Source: Phaeoceros laevis (lineage: Eukaryota; Anthocerotophyta; Anthocerotopsida; Notothyladales). Taken from it: a stretch of DNA of 64,000 nucleotides. The first letter of the stretch is position 1. Every line of letters starts with the position of its first letter. Position numbers and translations under genes: made by a program. Under the pieces are notes generated by a model. The model was not told where the DNA came from. It saw only the letters and a program-made list of their open reading frames with translations, and searched no databases. The stretch spans positions 31,386 to 95,385 of the forward strand of contig JBNGIQ010008489.1 in assembly GCA_049999765.1 (NCBI GenBank), written 5' to 3'. Positions 22,301 to 34,957 of this stretch are shown in pieces.

Positions 22301-25300
22301 GCAGGATTTCTCAGGTCTACTGTCAAGGGCAGAGTGGCTTTAAACGCATCAATAGACTCTTTAAGCTCAGTCCAAACCGGCCACCTGTATGAAGCACAAG
22401 TTCCGAAATTTTAATTTCCATGCAAATCTTGTTCTTTCTTCTGCAGATGCTTCAACTGGCTCATGTATGAAAGATTTGATGGAGTCACTCAAATATGCTC
22501 ACGTTTTCGTATCACGTCCAATTTTGAAGACACGCTTGCTAAACTGCGCTGCAGAAGCTTCCATCGAAGCTACATCAAGATCACGAAAAAGACCATCCTT
22601 CCAGCTGTCAAAAGCTTCATTCCATTCTTTTTTCACAGTCCACATGTTCTTCAGGATCTCCAGGTCCTTGAGTGTCTGAGCATTTTCTTTGTACATCAAC
22701 TTCTCCATGCCGAACAGACTCATTCCAGCCCACACATCAGCTCCTCGTCGCTGGAAAGCTTCAATCTGCGGTCACAAGTAATCCAAGGGAAAGTGGATTA
22801 CTTGCACACAACAAAACCCATGTGACGAACTTGTAGATAAAAGAAGCGTCAAGGCCCTTACCTTTGCGGCTTCTTCTTCGATGAACTTCAACGCCTCGAC
22901 AACAGACGTTGCATTTGTCATCGGAGTATGCTCCATAAAGCGAGCCCTGGTTTCAGCCATCTGACACCACATCAATGGTATCAGAATCTGTCGTACTCAA
23001 TTCAAAGATACAGAAGCCCAAAGAACTTTGAACTCCCATCTTAAATTTGAATGTGCCAAGCAGGTCGCTGATAGATACCTCAGCTGTAAAGGCTTCAACG
23101 ATTTTGGTGAGTGTATCTTGAAACTGTTGCTTGGAGTCTTCAAGCTTCTTCTCAACCTCTTTAAGCATCTGTTGAAATGCTTCCCATTGTTTGGGGATGT
23201 TTTCTAACATTTGCTTCTCCTCTTCAGCTACAGATACCTGTAAATCAAGCCTACATTTCGTAAACTGGGGTTCGCAAGTTGTCAACTGTCTAATAAACCT
23301 GAGCCAGATGCCTTGCAGTTTGAATACTTGACCTCAAACTTTGCCAGAGCTCTGTATTTCTCTTGCAGTGGCTCAAACCGTGCTAGTGTAACGGGACATT
23401 CGTCGACAACAAGTTCCCATTTCCTGTTGGTGTCCGTTAGCATGTCCAGGTTCTCCGGGGGGATGTTGAGGTCCTCAGTATGTCTGCACCGCCAGAAAAG
23501 CACCATTATCTGACCTCTCTCAGAGTCTGCTGAAGCGGGCATACAGCTAGCAATGAACGCAAGATTCATAATAAAACTGAAGCTGACATCTTATGACGCA
23601 CTTTGCCAGGTAAGCATTGATTGAGTCAAGCTCTGCTTTAGCCACAGCGTTCAGCAAAGTCCTGAAATGAAAAATTGCCAAACAGCGCCTCAGTAACAGA
23701 AGTAGAGAGGCCTCAAGTTGCAAAGAACCTTACAAGTCGTGATATTTCAAAAAACCGGCTGATAGGGCTCAACAGAACTAGACTACGCACGTGAATTTAA
23801 GTACCCAGCCTTCACAATGTGCTATGACAGATTGCTTCAAGGGACCACAATCTACCCTCAGGAACCGCAGATTTGTGATTGACTCTTCAGCCTACAACAG
23901 AAATTGTCAAGAGTCATATGCTGGGAGGTGGCATAGTCCGTCCAGAGCTAGTCTCACTTCAGAACCAGGTTTAGACCAGTTCTTGAACAAGTCCCAGAAA
24001 AATGTTGACCTGTACGTCATCTTGCAAATCTCGATACTTCACTATATCACTCTCAAATGCAGAGAGAGGTTTCTTCGCTTTCTCGTATCTGCGAAAAGTG
24101 CCACAGATGTTCACAACAGAGACACAGAGGACAGTTATAAACTCCACTCTTCAACTGAGTTTGCTGATCAGTACTTCACCTTCGTATGTAAGCTTCTTTG
24201 TCTTGGTCCCAAACACTTTTGTATTTCTTTTCCCAGTATTGCAAAAATTGTTGAACCCTGTCAGCTATACCTAGAACACCCTGTGTAATCATCATGTGTG
24301 TTGTTTCTTGGTCCACCGCGATCGCCTATGGACAGTAGACATTAGTTGCGTCACATGACTAGGATCTGAACAATGCAACTTCCTGTTTCATGCATGAAGT
24401 TGTGTGCTATTGACAACAGAAACCAACCAGCCCACCTCATAAAAACTTGGCATCCTGTTTGGGTGGAATCCAGTAACTACTGGAGCATGACCACTTGGCT
24501 CCTCGTGCACCTCTCTCTCTTTAGCTGGGGGTGATTCTTTTCTTAGTCGTGGCACTACTGAGATTACAGTCACGAGCTCCCTTCCAACAAACTGTACAAC
24601 TCCTAGTATTTCCTGCATGGTGTGTTTGACTGCTTATCAGATAGTTTGTCCGATTGTTGTGTTGCATCTCACGTGCCAAAATTCTGTGCTGTTCACTGAA
24701 CTTTTCTGTCTGGGCAAACCAACCTGCACATTGGGTGTGAGTTGCACGTGCCCAGATGCTTTGTCTAGCAAGGCCACTGTGTTAAATAGTGGATACACTG
24801 TCTTTGACTCAGAATTAACAGCATGTGTGAGAACTTCTAGAGATCTAACAACAGCATTCCTTAAGGCAGCTTCCAGCTTCTCTTCGACCTGTGAAGCAGA
24901 AAGCTTAGAAGTTGCATTAGACTTAGCCCCAAGAGAAAAATGTGCTGCTCAAAACGGTATAGATCAGCTTGGCCAAGGTGCCTCAGTAACTGTGGATGCT
25001 TTCTGGTGATGGATCATTGTGTACCTGTTTCCTGTATTCCTCCCACTTGTTGCGCACCTCCTCTAGTTCACTTGGGCATTTTGAATAGGCAGTATCAATA
25101 ATATCCTTTATAGTTGCACATGCCTTTTCAAGCCTTTTTCTCATTGTTGCTCCATACTCCTCTTGCTTCTTGTCAAATTCTGAAAGATCGTAGATTTTTC
25201 TCCTTTGAAGACTAATTAGCCAGGACTCCCCAATGTGCTCACACAGACTAGTGATCTTTTTGCCTGCAAGAGTAACATGGGCTACCGTTTCCTCCAATAT

Positions 25301-28300
25301 GAAGCAATTCAGGCGAACCAGCTTTAGGTACTGAGCTAACTCTTGCGGATCCGATATCCAGTTAAGCTGAACAAGACGAGTCAATAAGCTCGCATACACA
25401 TCACAGTGTGGGGGCACAAACAACATAAGGAATCGCCGCATTTCGCAAACCAGTATGACGAGAAGGAAGTTAGATGAGGTGGTGTCATACTCTGTCCAGG
25501 CCTGGATGGACACAGTTCTCAAGCTGATTCACACGATCTGCTACAAGGCCTCGCATCTCCACCTCCAAACTTGCTACCAGCTGGTTAAACATGTAATTGT
25601 AACGATGCATCCAAGGAAGGACAATAAACAACCTCAATCTAGTTCCAAGTACAATGTAGGAATCTATAGGTAAATCTAAATTGCTTGCCTCACCTTATTA
25701 TGCTCACGAATAACCACAACCACGTCTTCCCTCAGAACTCGTAGCACCTCATAACCTTCCAATGCGTCCACAGCAGCAGGTATAACGTCCCACCCAAGGT
25801 TTTTCCAGTAGTGGACCTAAAAGTCAACAAAGTCATGTCAAAAAGACAACTTCGTCTAGCACAGGGGGAGATTCCTAGAAAAACATGTTTATTTATCGTC
25901 GAAACACATTTGTGCTATATGATCATTGGTGAACTGGCCAAAGATCCGCCCCCGTCTCCAACAAGATAGGGGAAAAAGATGCATGATTCAGATAAACCTC
26001 TTTTGCCCACGTGTTCTAGGCTATCTCAAATAACTTTGTTTTGAGAATGAAGCAAACCTCATGGAACAAAGTTTGCAGTGAAGGATCAAATCTGACGACC
26101 AAGCCATCACCAGCATCCAGGAGGCTCTTTTCCAGCCTCTTTCTTGAGTGCACGTCGATGTGCGAGGTCCATTCCAAGTGCTGACTCTGTATAAACTGCA
26201 GCAGAACCAAAAAGTCAAGGTCATGGATCGTAAAGGCACAAAAAATAACTCAAGCCGGATTGTGCTGCCAAGTAAGGAAGTTGACTACAGTGCAATTGCT
26301 GCTAGATGCACCTGGTCAATGGAAGAGATTATCTGAGAATACTGAAGCTTGAGCTCTGAAGCCTCTGCTGATTCAAGCAGATAGGGAGCAGCATTTCTTA
26401 GAAGCTGCATAGGTCGATTCAGCCTACTTTTAAAATGTAATGCCCACATAGCTGAACCAGCATATCGCGGGAATGAGTAGTCCAATAAAGGCCTCCGGCG
26501 AAGCTGGTCAAACTGCTTCTTCAGTATATTAAGCTCAGAGCTGAAGGCAGTGCATACCTATGGAAGCAAATACGTTCACTAGCTCAGTTTCATAACAGCT
26601 ATTTTGAAGTTGGATTTTCACAGGCACTACAAGATTCACACTAGAACATTGCAATAGACGGAGAGCTCACTCACACAGGGAGAGTTCCAACACATTAACT
26701 TAACAAGAAAAAGTTTCGTCAAACAAACTACATAAAACTCTCACAAACTAGCTTAAAGTCTTGGTACAAGTTACAGGTTCACAAAAATCACTTGCGATGT
26801 CATCTGCTGCACGCAATCAACAATAGGTTGACGACAAGCCATCAACTTGAAGCCCTCCAGCAATTCAATGCTTTCTACTAGGGACGCAGCATGACGAAAT
26901 GCCATAAACATCACATTTTGTGTCATAACCTGCAAGACTCAGTGCAAATGATATCATGAATTGCAAACAGCTAGAAAAAATAACACCACACTCGACAGGA
27001 CGTAAGTGCTTCAACAATTTGAATCTTGTTACCTCAAGGTCCTTGACATGTTCTTTGTATTCATGAAAATCATCATGCCAGCGCGTCATCTTCACATCAA
27101 GTAAGTTGTATGATAGGGACGTGAGCTTGTTGACAAGTTTCTGGAATGCCTCCTTCAGCTCCAGAAGTGACTTAGTGATCTCAGGGCCACGTGTGCCTCC
27201 AAAAGCTGGGAGTTTGACTTTCAGCGAGTACTGACTTTGACCATCACAGACCTGCAAACAAGGTCAGCAAGTTCCTTTCTTAATTGAAAGTATCCAACAT
27301 TACTATCTCTCAAACCAGCACAACTGTGGAAGCCCTAGTTCACCTCCAGCATGTTTGCACACCGTTGCATGAAGGCTTCCACAGGGGCAAAAACACTTTT
27401 ACTCCCCCACTCAGCGAGCCCTTTATCAACCACTGTGGGGACGGTACGCCCTGGCCTTGAGGCATCAATGGTTGACCCTCTGATTGAAAGAGTCAGATCA
27501 GATGAAGTACGCATCATTTCCACATACAGTCGTCTCCAAGCCTCACAAGCTTGAATACTCTCCTGCAATGCTGCACGGCACCTGTCTACCGTTCCTTCAA
27601 ACATCTCTGTTAGCGGTATGCCATTTATGCAATGGTTTATGATTTCATTGCTCACCTGCAGCACTTGCACATGTCAGTAACTTCATACCTTCATAGACAT
27701 CGATTTCCATAATATCATATCCCCAAGTTCGGACAGAAGCGTAATGATCACCTTACAAAGCAGACCTGTAACCTTCTCGGGCGGGTTGAAATAGCTGCTC
27801 AGTTTCCATATCATCCGAATACGTAATAACAACTTTGGCAGTACAGAAGGCAAATCACAAATCTCAGATGACAGTAACTCCGTACAGGGATCTTCCAAAA
27901 ACACTAAAAATTTCAAATTCTCTTCAGCTACCACTGCCTCTTGTTCTATTCTTTTCGAGAGATTAAGAAAGGGTTCCAAATAAGTGGACTTCATACGATC
28001 CAGTATAGTTAGAAGAGCAGCAACACCCTGCACAACCAGCAGCACAGTGCTGCCTGAGGAATGATACAATGACAAGTTCGTCAACATTTTCCAACTGTTA
28101 GTCGAAGTGTCCAATTGGTTTCAGCTTCGAGGAGACTTACAGGACTATTGATTTGGTCGCGGATCCCACAAAGGTCTGCACTGCGTCCCCGCCAGAACTC
28201 TACTTCAGCAAGAGGACCTGTTGGTTCACTGTCAGAGAATCTTTCCTGATTTCTTACAACCTATAAAAAGCACCAAAGAGCATTACACATTATGCGCAAT

Positions 28301-29553
28301 CAGGGTATCGAGCAGGCACAGAACATCAGAATAGCTTGTATGAGATATGAGAAGTGGCGTTCTGCATATTCAATGAGCTATTTGTGAAGGGCTGAACCGC
28401 TTTTATCTGGCGCGTCCAACGTATTACAACAGATTCAACTCTCTGTGTCAAGTCTTTATCTCTAGTCTGTCCGCCTAATGTCCCAATCAAGTTGACCGGA
28501 GGGATATAGAGCACCGTTTGCCCCTCTGCCTCATAGATGGACTCAGTTAAGCTGGCAAGAAACTTATCCAGTCCTGCTTTAAAGTCCTTTGTCACGCTTA
28601 CTTGCCAGCTTTCGTTCTCAAGCATAGCTGGAAGGTAGATAGTCTGCATAAGGATGTGAGTGAAAAATCACAAGATGTGCCATCAGTTTCCCTCAGCCTT
28701 GACGAAGACACTGCCCCAAATTTGTTTGAATAAATTAATCTCTTCACTCTCTGTCACTAGAATACAGCATCCTCTGAAGAAGTTCACCAACAGCTATCAA
28801 CTATGGATTTGCCCACTACAAAAGCCTCTTGAGTCCGATAGAACCACATCTCTTAAAAATATGGAACGTGGTACAACCTGCATTAGGCGTAGCATACTGT
28901 GTCCAGGGCTGCTCCTCAGCACCTCACATTGTACTAGCTTATCTATATTGTCATCATTTATTACTTCCGAGGGATCTCGTAAGAATACAAGAACCTGCAT
29001 ACAAAATTCCACTTATGTTCATGCAATTGGCTTTTCCGGTACTCTAGGGGCTATATACAGATCCTTGATGCATACAGCCTAATCGCAACACCAGATCTCA
29101 GCCATCAGAGAAAGTGGCATATTGTACCTCATCCCAAGACGGAGGCACTTCAGTAGTGCAAATTAGATCTCCATTTTTATCCCAGTAGACAAAAAGCCTC
29201 CCAAACTCAGTCCCCTGTAAAAACTTCGTTACAGGGGCAAGATGTGCTTCCTTCCAACCCTGTGCACCATTGATCAACACTAACTGGCGGCGCATCCAGG
29301 TGATTGCCCTGGGCTCTTTTATCGCGTCTGCCTCCTCCTCTTTTGGGCCTTCGCTGATTTCAACCACACCCACCTCTCCAGGTCCCACGGGCTGTATCAA
29401 CGTGTCTGGTCCTTGCACCAATACTGAATCTCGCGGTGCTGGTGGTGGCTCTACCACTGTTACGGTCTTTCTTGACTCGCCTACCATCTCGACCTTTCCT
29501 GGCACATTTTGCTCTGTGCTCGGTGCAACCGCAGAAACGTCTGGAGTAGCCAT
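7342..29553 (-). CDS. DNAH2: Axonemal inner-arm dynein heavy chain, DNAH2 class (I1/f beta)
   Basis: Some fifty exons separated by 45-150-base GT-AG introns run from the ATG at 29551-29553 to the stop at 7342-7344. I found no broken exon. The N-terminal tail carries a block near 28500 with [21 protein letters not shown] and WTRQIKAVQ, which matches the tail of animal DNAH2. The linker lies at about 20.1-23.3 kb. AAA1 has [13 protein letters not shown] (19635-19662) and [15 protein letters not shown] (near 19340). AAA2 has GKTGSGKT (near 18420), AAA3 GKVGVGKT (16947-16972) and AAA4 [10 protein letters not shown] (15198-15232). The stalk coiled coil and microtubule-binding tip lie at about 12.4-14.1 kb. 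The C-terminal domain ends [15 protein letters not shown], again DNAH2-like. In algae this chain pairs with the DNAH10-class chain in the two-headed I1/f arm that tunes flagellar waveform. In a plant the only motile flagella are on sperm, so expression in male gametangia is inferred. Subclass rests on remembered homology, not a tree. Confidence 0.9.
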
Positions 29554-29669
29554 CTCTTTTCACGTCCTCATCCGAGTAGCTTCATGTACCTTGGCACTAA
29601 TGCACAAACATATGCGGTATACCATGCGGACAAGCTGGGAAGAGATTATAACTCCAGAATAAGTTCACC

Positions 29670-30230
29670 ATGTACTCAGAGAGCCAATCGGACACGATCC
29701 ACTTCACCGAGAGTCCGAATAAACCCCGCCTTCAGGCTTGTACAATTCACACCGTTGCAGCCTGGTAAGTCGAGGCGCCCCTTCTCCACCTAAACTGAAG
29801 TGAAGAATTAAAGATGGCAGCAGTGCTAGAAATGACCCCCGCGCAGAGCTCCGAGCTTGCATTAGAGGAAGGAGGGTCGTTAGCTAAAACCACCTGGTGC
29901 CCTCAGGTCAGCTCAAGGATGCTCCAACAACCCACTCTTTTGGTGTTTTCTCCAACAACTGCTGCGCCACTGGTCCAGTGCAACTGGAAACCACACCCTT
30001 CCACTATGACAAAAGTTGGAAGGAATCTTGATCTATACCAATGCTCCTCCTTTTTCAGAGAACCGGCATGCAAGAACCCAGGCTCTTCTGACACAGACAC
30101 CGAGGTCCGACGAAAATTCCCACTAAAGACGTCTGCCCGCGAAGTCTACCAAAATGCTGGCACACATAGTTGTATGGGCAGATTCTCTTCCCTCTGCGTT
30201 GCCTCGAAAATCAGGCTGTCCGACTGAAAT
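29670..30230 (+). CDS. Possible small multi-exon gene divergent from the dynein gene
   Basis: Plus-strand coding-like pieces lie 117 bases upstream of the dynein ATG. An ATG at 29670 opens 31 codons (MYSESQSDTIHFTESPNKPR start) ending at a textbook GTAAGT donor at 29765. Around 29905-30015 one frame reads KDAPTTHSFGVFSNN and later LETTPFHYDKSWKES. A strong pyrimidine-plus-CAG acceptor at about 30058 precedes more open frame to the stop at 30227. I could not join the pieces with consistent phases, so the model is unresolved. Divergence from a flagellar gene raises the possibility of another axonemal protein, but no family was recognised. Confidence 0.3.
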
Positions 30231-30621
30231 CGCTGAAGCGCTTATGCTGCTAGCTGTGCTGCCGAGGATTGTCAAACGACCTCTAAGATAGAAGCTGTCA
30301 CGATGATGCCAAATGGCAAATTGCCAGAATCGGGGTTCCTACTTCCTAGAAAATTGCAGTTTTCTGTTCACAAGTAAGTCTTGACAAGAGAGTAACCTAA
30401 TGCATATTGCATCAAAACCTTTTTCATGCGGGTTCGTACTAGTCTAACGTAACCTGCGGTCGGCCCGGCCCTCGTTCTCGGGGCTCGGGGTTTACACTAG
30501 TTTCACTGCTTCCGGAAGAGCAACTGCCGCCGTGAGGCTCACCAGTGTGGATGCCGAGTCCGCATAGAGCCAACTGGCAGCGCTGTGCTGCGCTCCTACT
30601 CTTGCAAACACAGAGGGGGAC
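30231..30621. other. Gap with no recognised gene
   Basis: About 390 bases with no frame that resembles a protein. It may hold the promoter and 5' UTR of the gene that follows. Confidence 0.4.
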
Positions 30622-32255
30622 ATGGGGCACATTCACAGCAGCGACTGGCTTTGGTTGGATTTGCGGGACTACCGAGGTCGGCTCTTCTCACGGGCTCAGG
30701 TGGAGGCCAGCCACGCCGCTGACATCGTGGCCGATTGCTGCCATGGAAGTAGCTTCTGGAAGGATCTGGCCGTGGCAACTGCCTCCAAGCGGCCGGTCGC
30801 TAAGCTCTCGCAAACTCAAGGCTGAAGAGCCATCAAAGACGGGCTTGCTGTTCACTCTCAAGTGAGATTTTGGCATTGCGCATTCAATCTTATTGTAGGA
30901 TCCCAAATGGAACAAAATCCGACTGAAGAGCTTGTGTGACACGTGCCGCTGCTGTTCAGAGTATCTCAGATATGTGCCTTGTCTGGATAATTCGAGGCTT
31001 CTGCACTTGCGGACCTTGCAAATTCGCCGGTTCCAGGCAAGAACATAATGCCTAGGTCTCGGTTGATTTTCCTAAGGATAGAGTAGGTGCATGATGATCA
31101 CGCATTGCCTGCCTGTCCTCCCTTGCTGCAGCATTCACTGGGGACTCGCGATGATCAGTTGTGGGAGCTGCTGAGAGTTATGCTACAGCCAGATGAACTG
31201 GAAGCCTTTGAGGACGGGGACATCCAGAAGCTCGTGGCTAAACGCTACTTCTCTCCCGGAACTTTCCGGCATGCAAGCCGGTCCGGTCTGGCGGCCGCCC
31301 TACCTGATGCCCCGGGCCTCGTCGATATCTTGATGGTAAAGGTAGCAGTACCAATTGCAGGTGAGCTGCTCTCAATTCCCTGCATTTGAAGAGTTTCTGC
31401 AGATGCCGTCCTCAACCACGGCTGGATAGCAAAACTCCAATGCCATGTGCCTTGCCAGCAGGAGGCTCCACACCAACTGCGACCCCGGAGAAAGCTGATT
31501 CGATTTCATCATCCGCCATACCCTCCGAGAAAGAATGGAGTAGCTGGCCGGCACGGCCACAATCCGCACCCGGCAACTCCATCAAGGAATTAAACGCTCT
31601 GGCAGCACCGGTGGCAGTGCAACGGGGGTTCCAGGACTTCAACAACTCCTCGCCACCACAATCGACACCGGACAGAGCAGCAAGTTTCAACAACAGACCC
31701 GGTGCCTGGCCACCTGCGCAACAACAGGCACTGGACAGGGCAGCAAGTTTCAACAGACCTGGCCCTCCGTGGCCAGCAGCACCTGCCAAGGTCGACGAAT
31801 CCAGCGACTTCGATCCCTCAGAAGTACCACCGGACAGAGTTCCAGACAGAGCAAGGTTTCAGAGACTTGGCTCATTCCCAGCACCGATAGAGGCGCACTT
31901 CAAGGACTCAGACGCACCACCGTCGCCAACGGCCCTGGACAGACCAAGGCCCTTCCAGGGATTCGACACCTTCCCGGCACCACCACCAACGGGGCCAGGG
32001 GCAGCTGATGGAGTTCCATCTCCCAAGAAGGAACTGGCTAGGTGGCCGGACAGCAGGGACAGGTCTATGCAGAAGACTGCCGAAGCCTCGGACGAAGAGT
32101 GGAGCCGCACCTGGTACGAGACATACCTGAAGCCTCCACTCCTGTTGTACAGACGCCTCATAACCCTAGTGTTAAAGGTGAAGCTCATGGGGCCGCGGGT
32201 GTTGAAGTCGGCAGTGGACATCTGGCGCAGCCTGAGAGGTCCGCGAGGGCCGTAG
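30622..32255 (+). CDS. Hypothetical proline-rich protein, exon structure uncertain
   Basis: Three coding-like segments occur in order. The first is 30622-30825 (MGHIHSSDWLWLDLRDYRG start). The second, about 31133-31358, has QLWELLRVMLQPDELEAFED and ends near DAPGLVDILM. The third is a long open frame, about 31388-32255. The last carries repeats of a DRAASFN / DRARFQRLGSFPAP type within P-, S- and A-rich sequence, then a hydrophobic, basic C-terminus (YLKPPLLLYRRLITLVLKV) that may be a membrane-binding helix. A GT-AG intron near 31345-31400 links segments two and three; several donors and acceptors are possible. The first segment lacks a clean donor, so the true start may be 31087. Family not recognised. 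Confidence 0.45.
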
Positions 32256-32573
32256 AAGCCCTTCCCCTGCCCGTCGCGTTGGTTACAGGTGTCACACACA
32301 CAGACGACCTTTGTTTGGGTTTGGCAGGGTTGGTGTTAATTCGTGGACAGCAGCCAATGCCGCTCACTCTTTTTACCGCCCTAACTGTCTCCGTCCCAGC
32401 GAGGGTCATGCCAAGAGGAACGTGCCCATGGCTCTTCTGCTGTAGACTAGTCCAGTGGATGGGGAACCAAGATGATGACCAGAGCTTGATGAGAGGGACT
32501 CTGATGATGAGGCAGAGTCGGTGTGCTCCACAGAAAGACAGACTGTGTCAGTAAAGTAATATAAATTCCGCAA

Positions 32574-32582
32574 TATAAATAG
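32574..32582 (+). promoter_or_regulatory. TATA box of the BAHD gene
   Basis: TATAAATAG matches the plant TATA consensus and lies 137 bases before the first in-frame ATG (32719) and 212 before the more family-like start (32794). A second, weaker ATATAAATT lies 14 bases upstream. Bases 32256-32573 hold no supported gene. Confidence 0.6.
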
Positions 32583-32718
32583 TCCACAGCGTATATCGGG
32601 AACCGCATACGACCGAGGGCAACGCTGTGTACCAGTTCCGGCTTGGTTCCGGCTTTCCCGCCTTCAAAATCGGGCCAGCCCCGGTAAAGGGGTAGGAAGC
32701 AACATCCTCAGGGAAGGA

Positions 32719-34217
32719 ATGCAGCAGGCAAAGATGGGAGGCGGCGGCGGCTGGCAGCGTGGCGGAGAGCGCAGAGCAATTGGCGGGGAAGCAATGCATC
32801 TTGGCAAGATCAAGGTGGAGAGGCGAGCGGTGCGGCTGGTGAAGCCAGCCGCCTCCTTTCCTCCTCCCCCCCCGCTGGTGGTGGAGCTGAGCTCCTCCGA
32901 CCTGGTGGTGCCCCGCGTGCACGTAGAAATTCTCTACGCCTTCAAGGCTCCGGCGGTGTCGGCCCGGGAGCTGGAGGAGGGGCTGGCCAAGGTGCTGGTG
33001 CTGTACCGGGAGTGGGCGGGCCGCTTCCTCTCCGACGGCAATGGCAGGCCCGCAATTGTGTGCAACGACGAGGGCGCCGTGTTCATCGATGCTTCTGCCA
33101 ATGCTGAACTGGAGGAGGTGATGCCGTTCAATCCCAGCCCCCTGCTCATCGATTTGGTGCCGCTCAATCGGGGAGCACCCGAGCTGCTGCTGCTCCAGGT
33201 ACCTTCTTGTTTTGTTGTAGGTCTGGATTGGCTTCCTTCGCTTGCTTTCTAGGTTGCATTGACAGGTTTGAAGGTGTTGAATTGTGCTCAACCTACCTGG
33301 TTCTGGTGGATGATTTGCAGGTGACCAAATTTACTTGCGGAGGGATCGTGCTTGGCATAGCCAGGCACCACCAGGTGACGGACGGGGAAGGGGCGAGCAG
33401 GTTCATGAGCGACTGGGCTAGCGCAGTGCAAGGATTGCCTGTCATCTCCTCTCCTTCGCACGACCGGTCTCTGCTGAGAGGGAAGGACCCGCCGCAGCCC
33501 GTGTTCGATCACAAGGAGTACAAGAAACCGGCTTCCAGCTTCCAAGGCTTCAGCGAGTCCCAGGCCCTGCTCTCGCCGCTGTCCGTGAAGAAGCTCCACT
33601 TCAGCGCGGAGATGCTGCAACAGCTCAAGCGCAAGGCCAGCAAGCAGGACGAGGGCCCCCCCTTCTCCACCTTCGAGAGCCTCACTGCGCACCTGTGGAG
33701 GTGCATCACTGCGGCGAGGGGTGTGCCCGGGGAGATCACGGTGAGGGCGTTGGTGGCTGCCAACGGGAGGAGGAGATTGAACCCCTCCTTGCCCGAGGAC
33801 TTCTTCGGGAATGTCATCTTCCACGCCTGCCCGCAGGCTACTGCTCAGGAGCTGGTGGAGAGGCCTCTCTCCGTGGCTGCCTCCATCATCCACTCTTCCA
33901 TCAAGAGGATTGACGACCCTTACATGCGCTCGGCAATGGATTTTGTGGAATTGCAGCAGAAGAATCCCGCCCCCATTGCCAGGAGCAACAGGACCATTCT
34001 CAGCCCCAACCTGAGTATTACCAGCTGGGCACAGCTGCCTTTGTACAAGGTGGATTTTGGGTATGGCACACCTATCTACGCGGGGCCTCCGGGCGTTCCC
34101 TTTGAGGGCCTGGTGCTTCTGGTTCCTTCCATGGTCCGAGATGGCAGCATAGACGCCGTCCTGGGGTTGTTTGCCCCCGACATGGCCATGCTTGAGGAGA
34201 TCTGCTTCACCTTGTAG
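32719..34217 (+). CDS. BAHD acyltransferase (HCT-like)
   Basis: Exons 32719-33198 and 33321-34217 join in phase 0 (122-base GT-AG intron) to give 458 residues. The catalytic HxxxDG motif is present as H177-Q-V-T-D181-G, at the start of exon 2, and the structural DFGWG motif as DFGYG at 405-409. The intron sits upstream of the HxxxD motif. BAHD enzymes move acyl groups from CoA thioesters to alcohols or amines in the cytosol; the tail motif and length suit the shikimate/quinate hydroxycinnamoyl or related clade, but the acceptor cannot be read from sequence. The family's usual N-terminus (basic strand, then V-x-P) starts with MHLGKIKVERRAVRLVKPA, so the ATG at 32794 is the likelier start; the 25 codons before it are glycine-rich and unlike the family. 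Confidence 0.92.
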
Positions 34218-34957
34218 CCGGCTACAACAAAGGCTTGCAAGCTCGTCCAATTTGGAGTTTTTTCTTGGAAGCCAGCCTTATCTACTGACACTGTACAGAT
34301 TAACTCCCCGCCTAGCAGTAGGAATAAGCAGAAGCAGGCAGGCTAGATGGGATCTACAGCCACTGTGAAACATGTCTCCAGTTTTGTTTGATGCTGTGGA
34401 GTCCACAATGTGTGGATTATGAAGACCCTGAACGTTACGTGTGTTAGAGGGATGACTAATTATTTATCCACAGCGTCCTCAAGGAACTGTGAATTGAGAA
34501 CCAAACTCTGCGATGTAATAAAGCTTCTGCCAATCTGCCTGGTTATGGAAACTCCTCCCCGAACACAAAGCCACACCGTGGTTCGGACCCGGCCGGTTAT
34601 TATTGGTGAGCCTCTGCCACACATTGCAATTTGGCAACGCAACGGACACGTAGAGCCAAAGAGAACAGAGTCCGAGCAGACATACCGTACATGTAGTCAT
34701 GCAATGACGCCATGTTTCTTGACGTCACCCTGGAGTGCACAGTTCCAGGTGTGCACCACAAGGCTCGCGGCGTCTGTCACGGGAAGTTGGGAAGGAAACG
34801 TGACGGAACTTTATTCAGCGCTTAAAAGTTATGGGCCGCAGCCGCACATGAGACCCCGAAAGACGCCTGGATGGATAGACCCCAGACGGATGTTGGTGAA
34901 AACTTGTGGTTGGCAGCCCACCATCCATTACTGTACACCAGGAACAGCCACAGAGTG
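34218..34957. other. Convergent 3' flanks, no gene seen
   Basis: 740 bases between the stop of the BAHD gene and the stop of the minus-strand gene at 34958. An open plus frame from 34410 across the boundary is mostly the shadow of that minus-strand gene. Nothing else supported. Confidence 0.5.

Noticed and set aside
24390-24620. Break in the dynein gene where exons seem short and ill defined
   Set aside because: Reading all frames recovers consecutive tail exons that match the family on both sides (for example around 24180-24290 and 24725-24890), so the gene is continuous.
33288-34250. Long minus-strand open frame of 320 codons
   Set aside because: It lies opposite the BAHD acyltransferase exon, which carries the catalytic motifs. 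The minus frame is a GC-rich shadow without family features.
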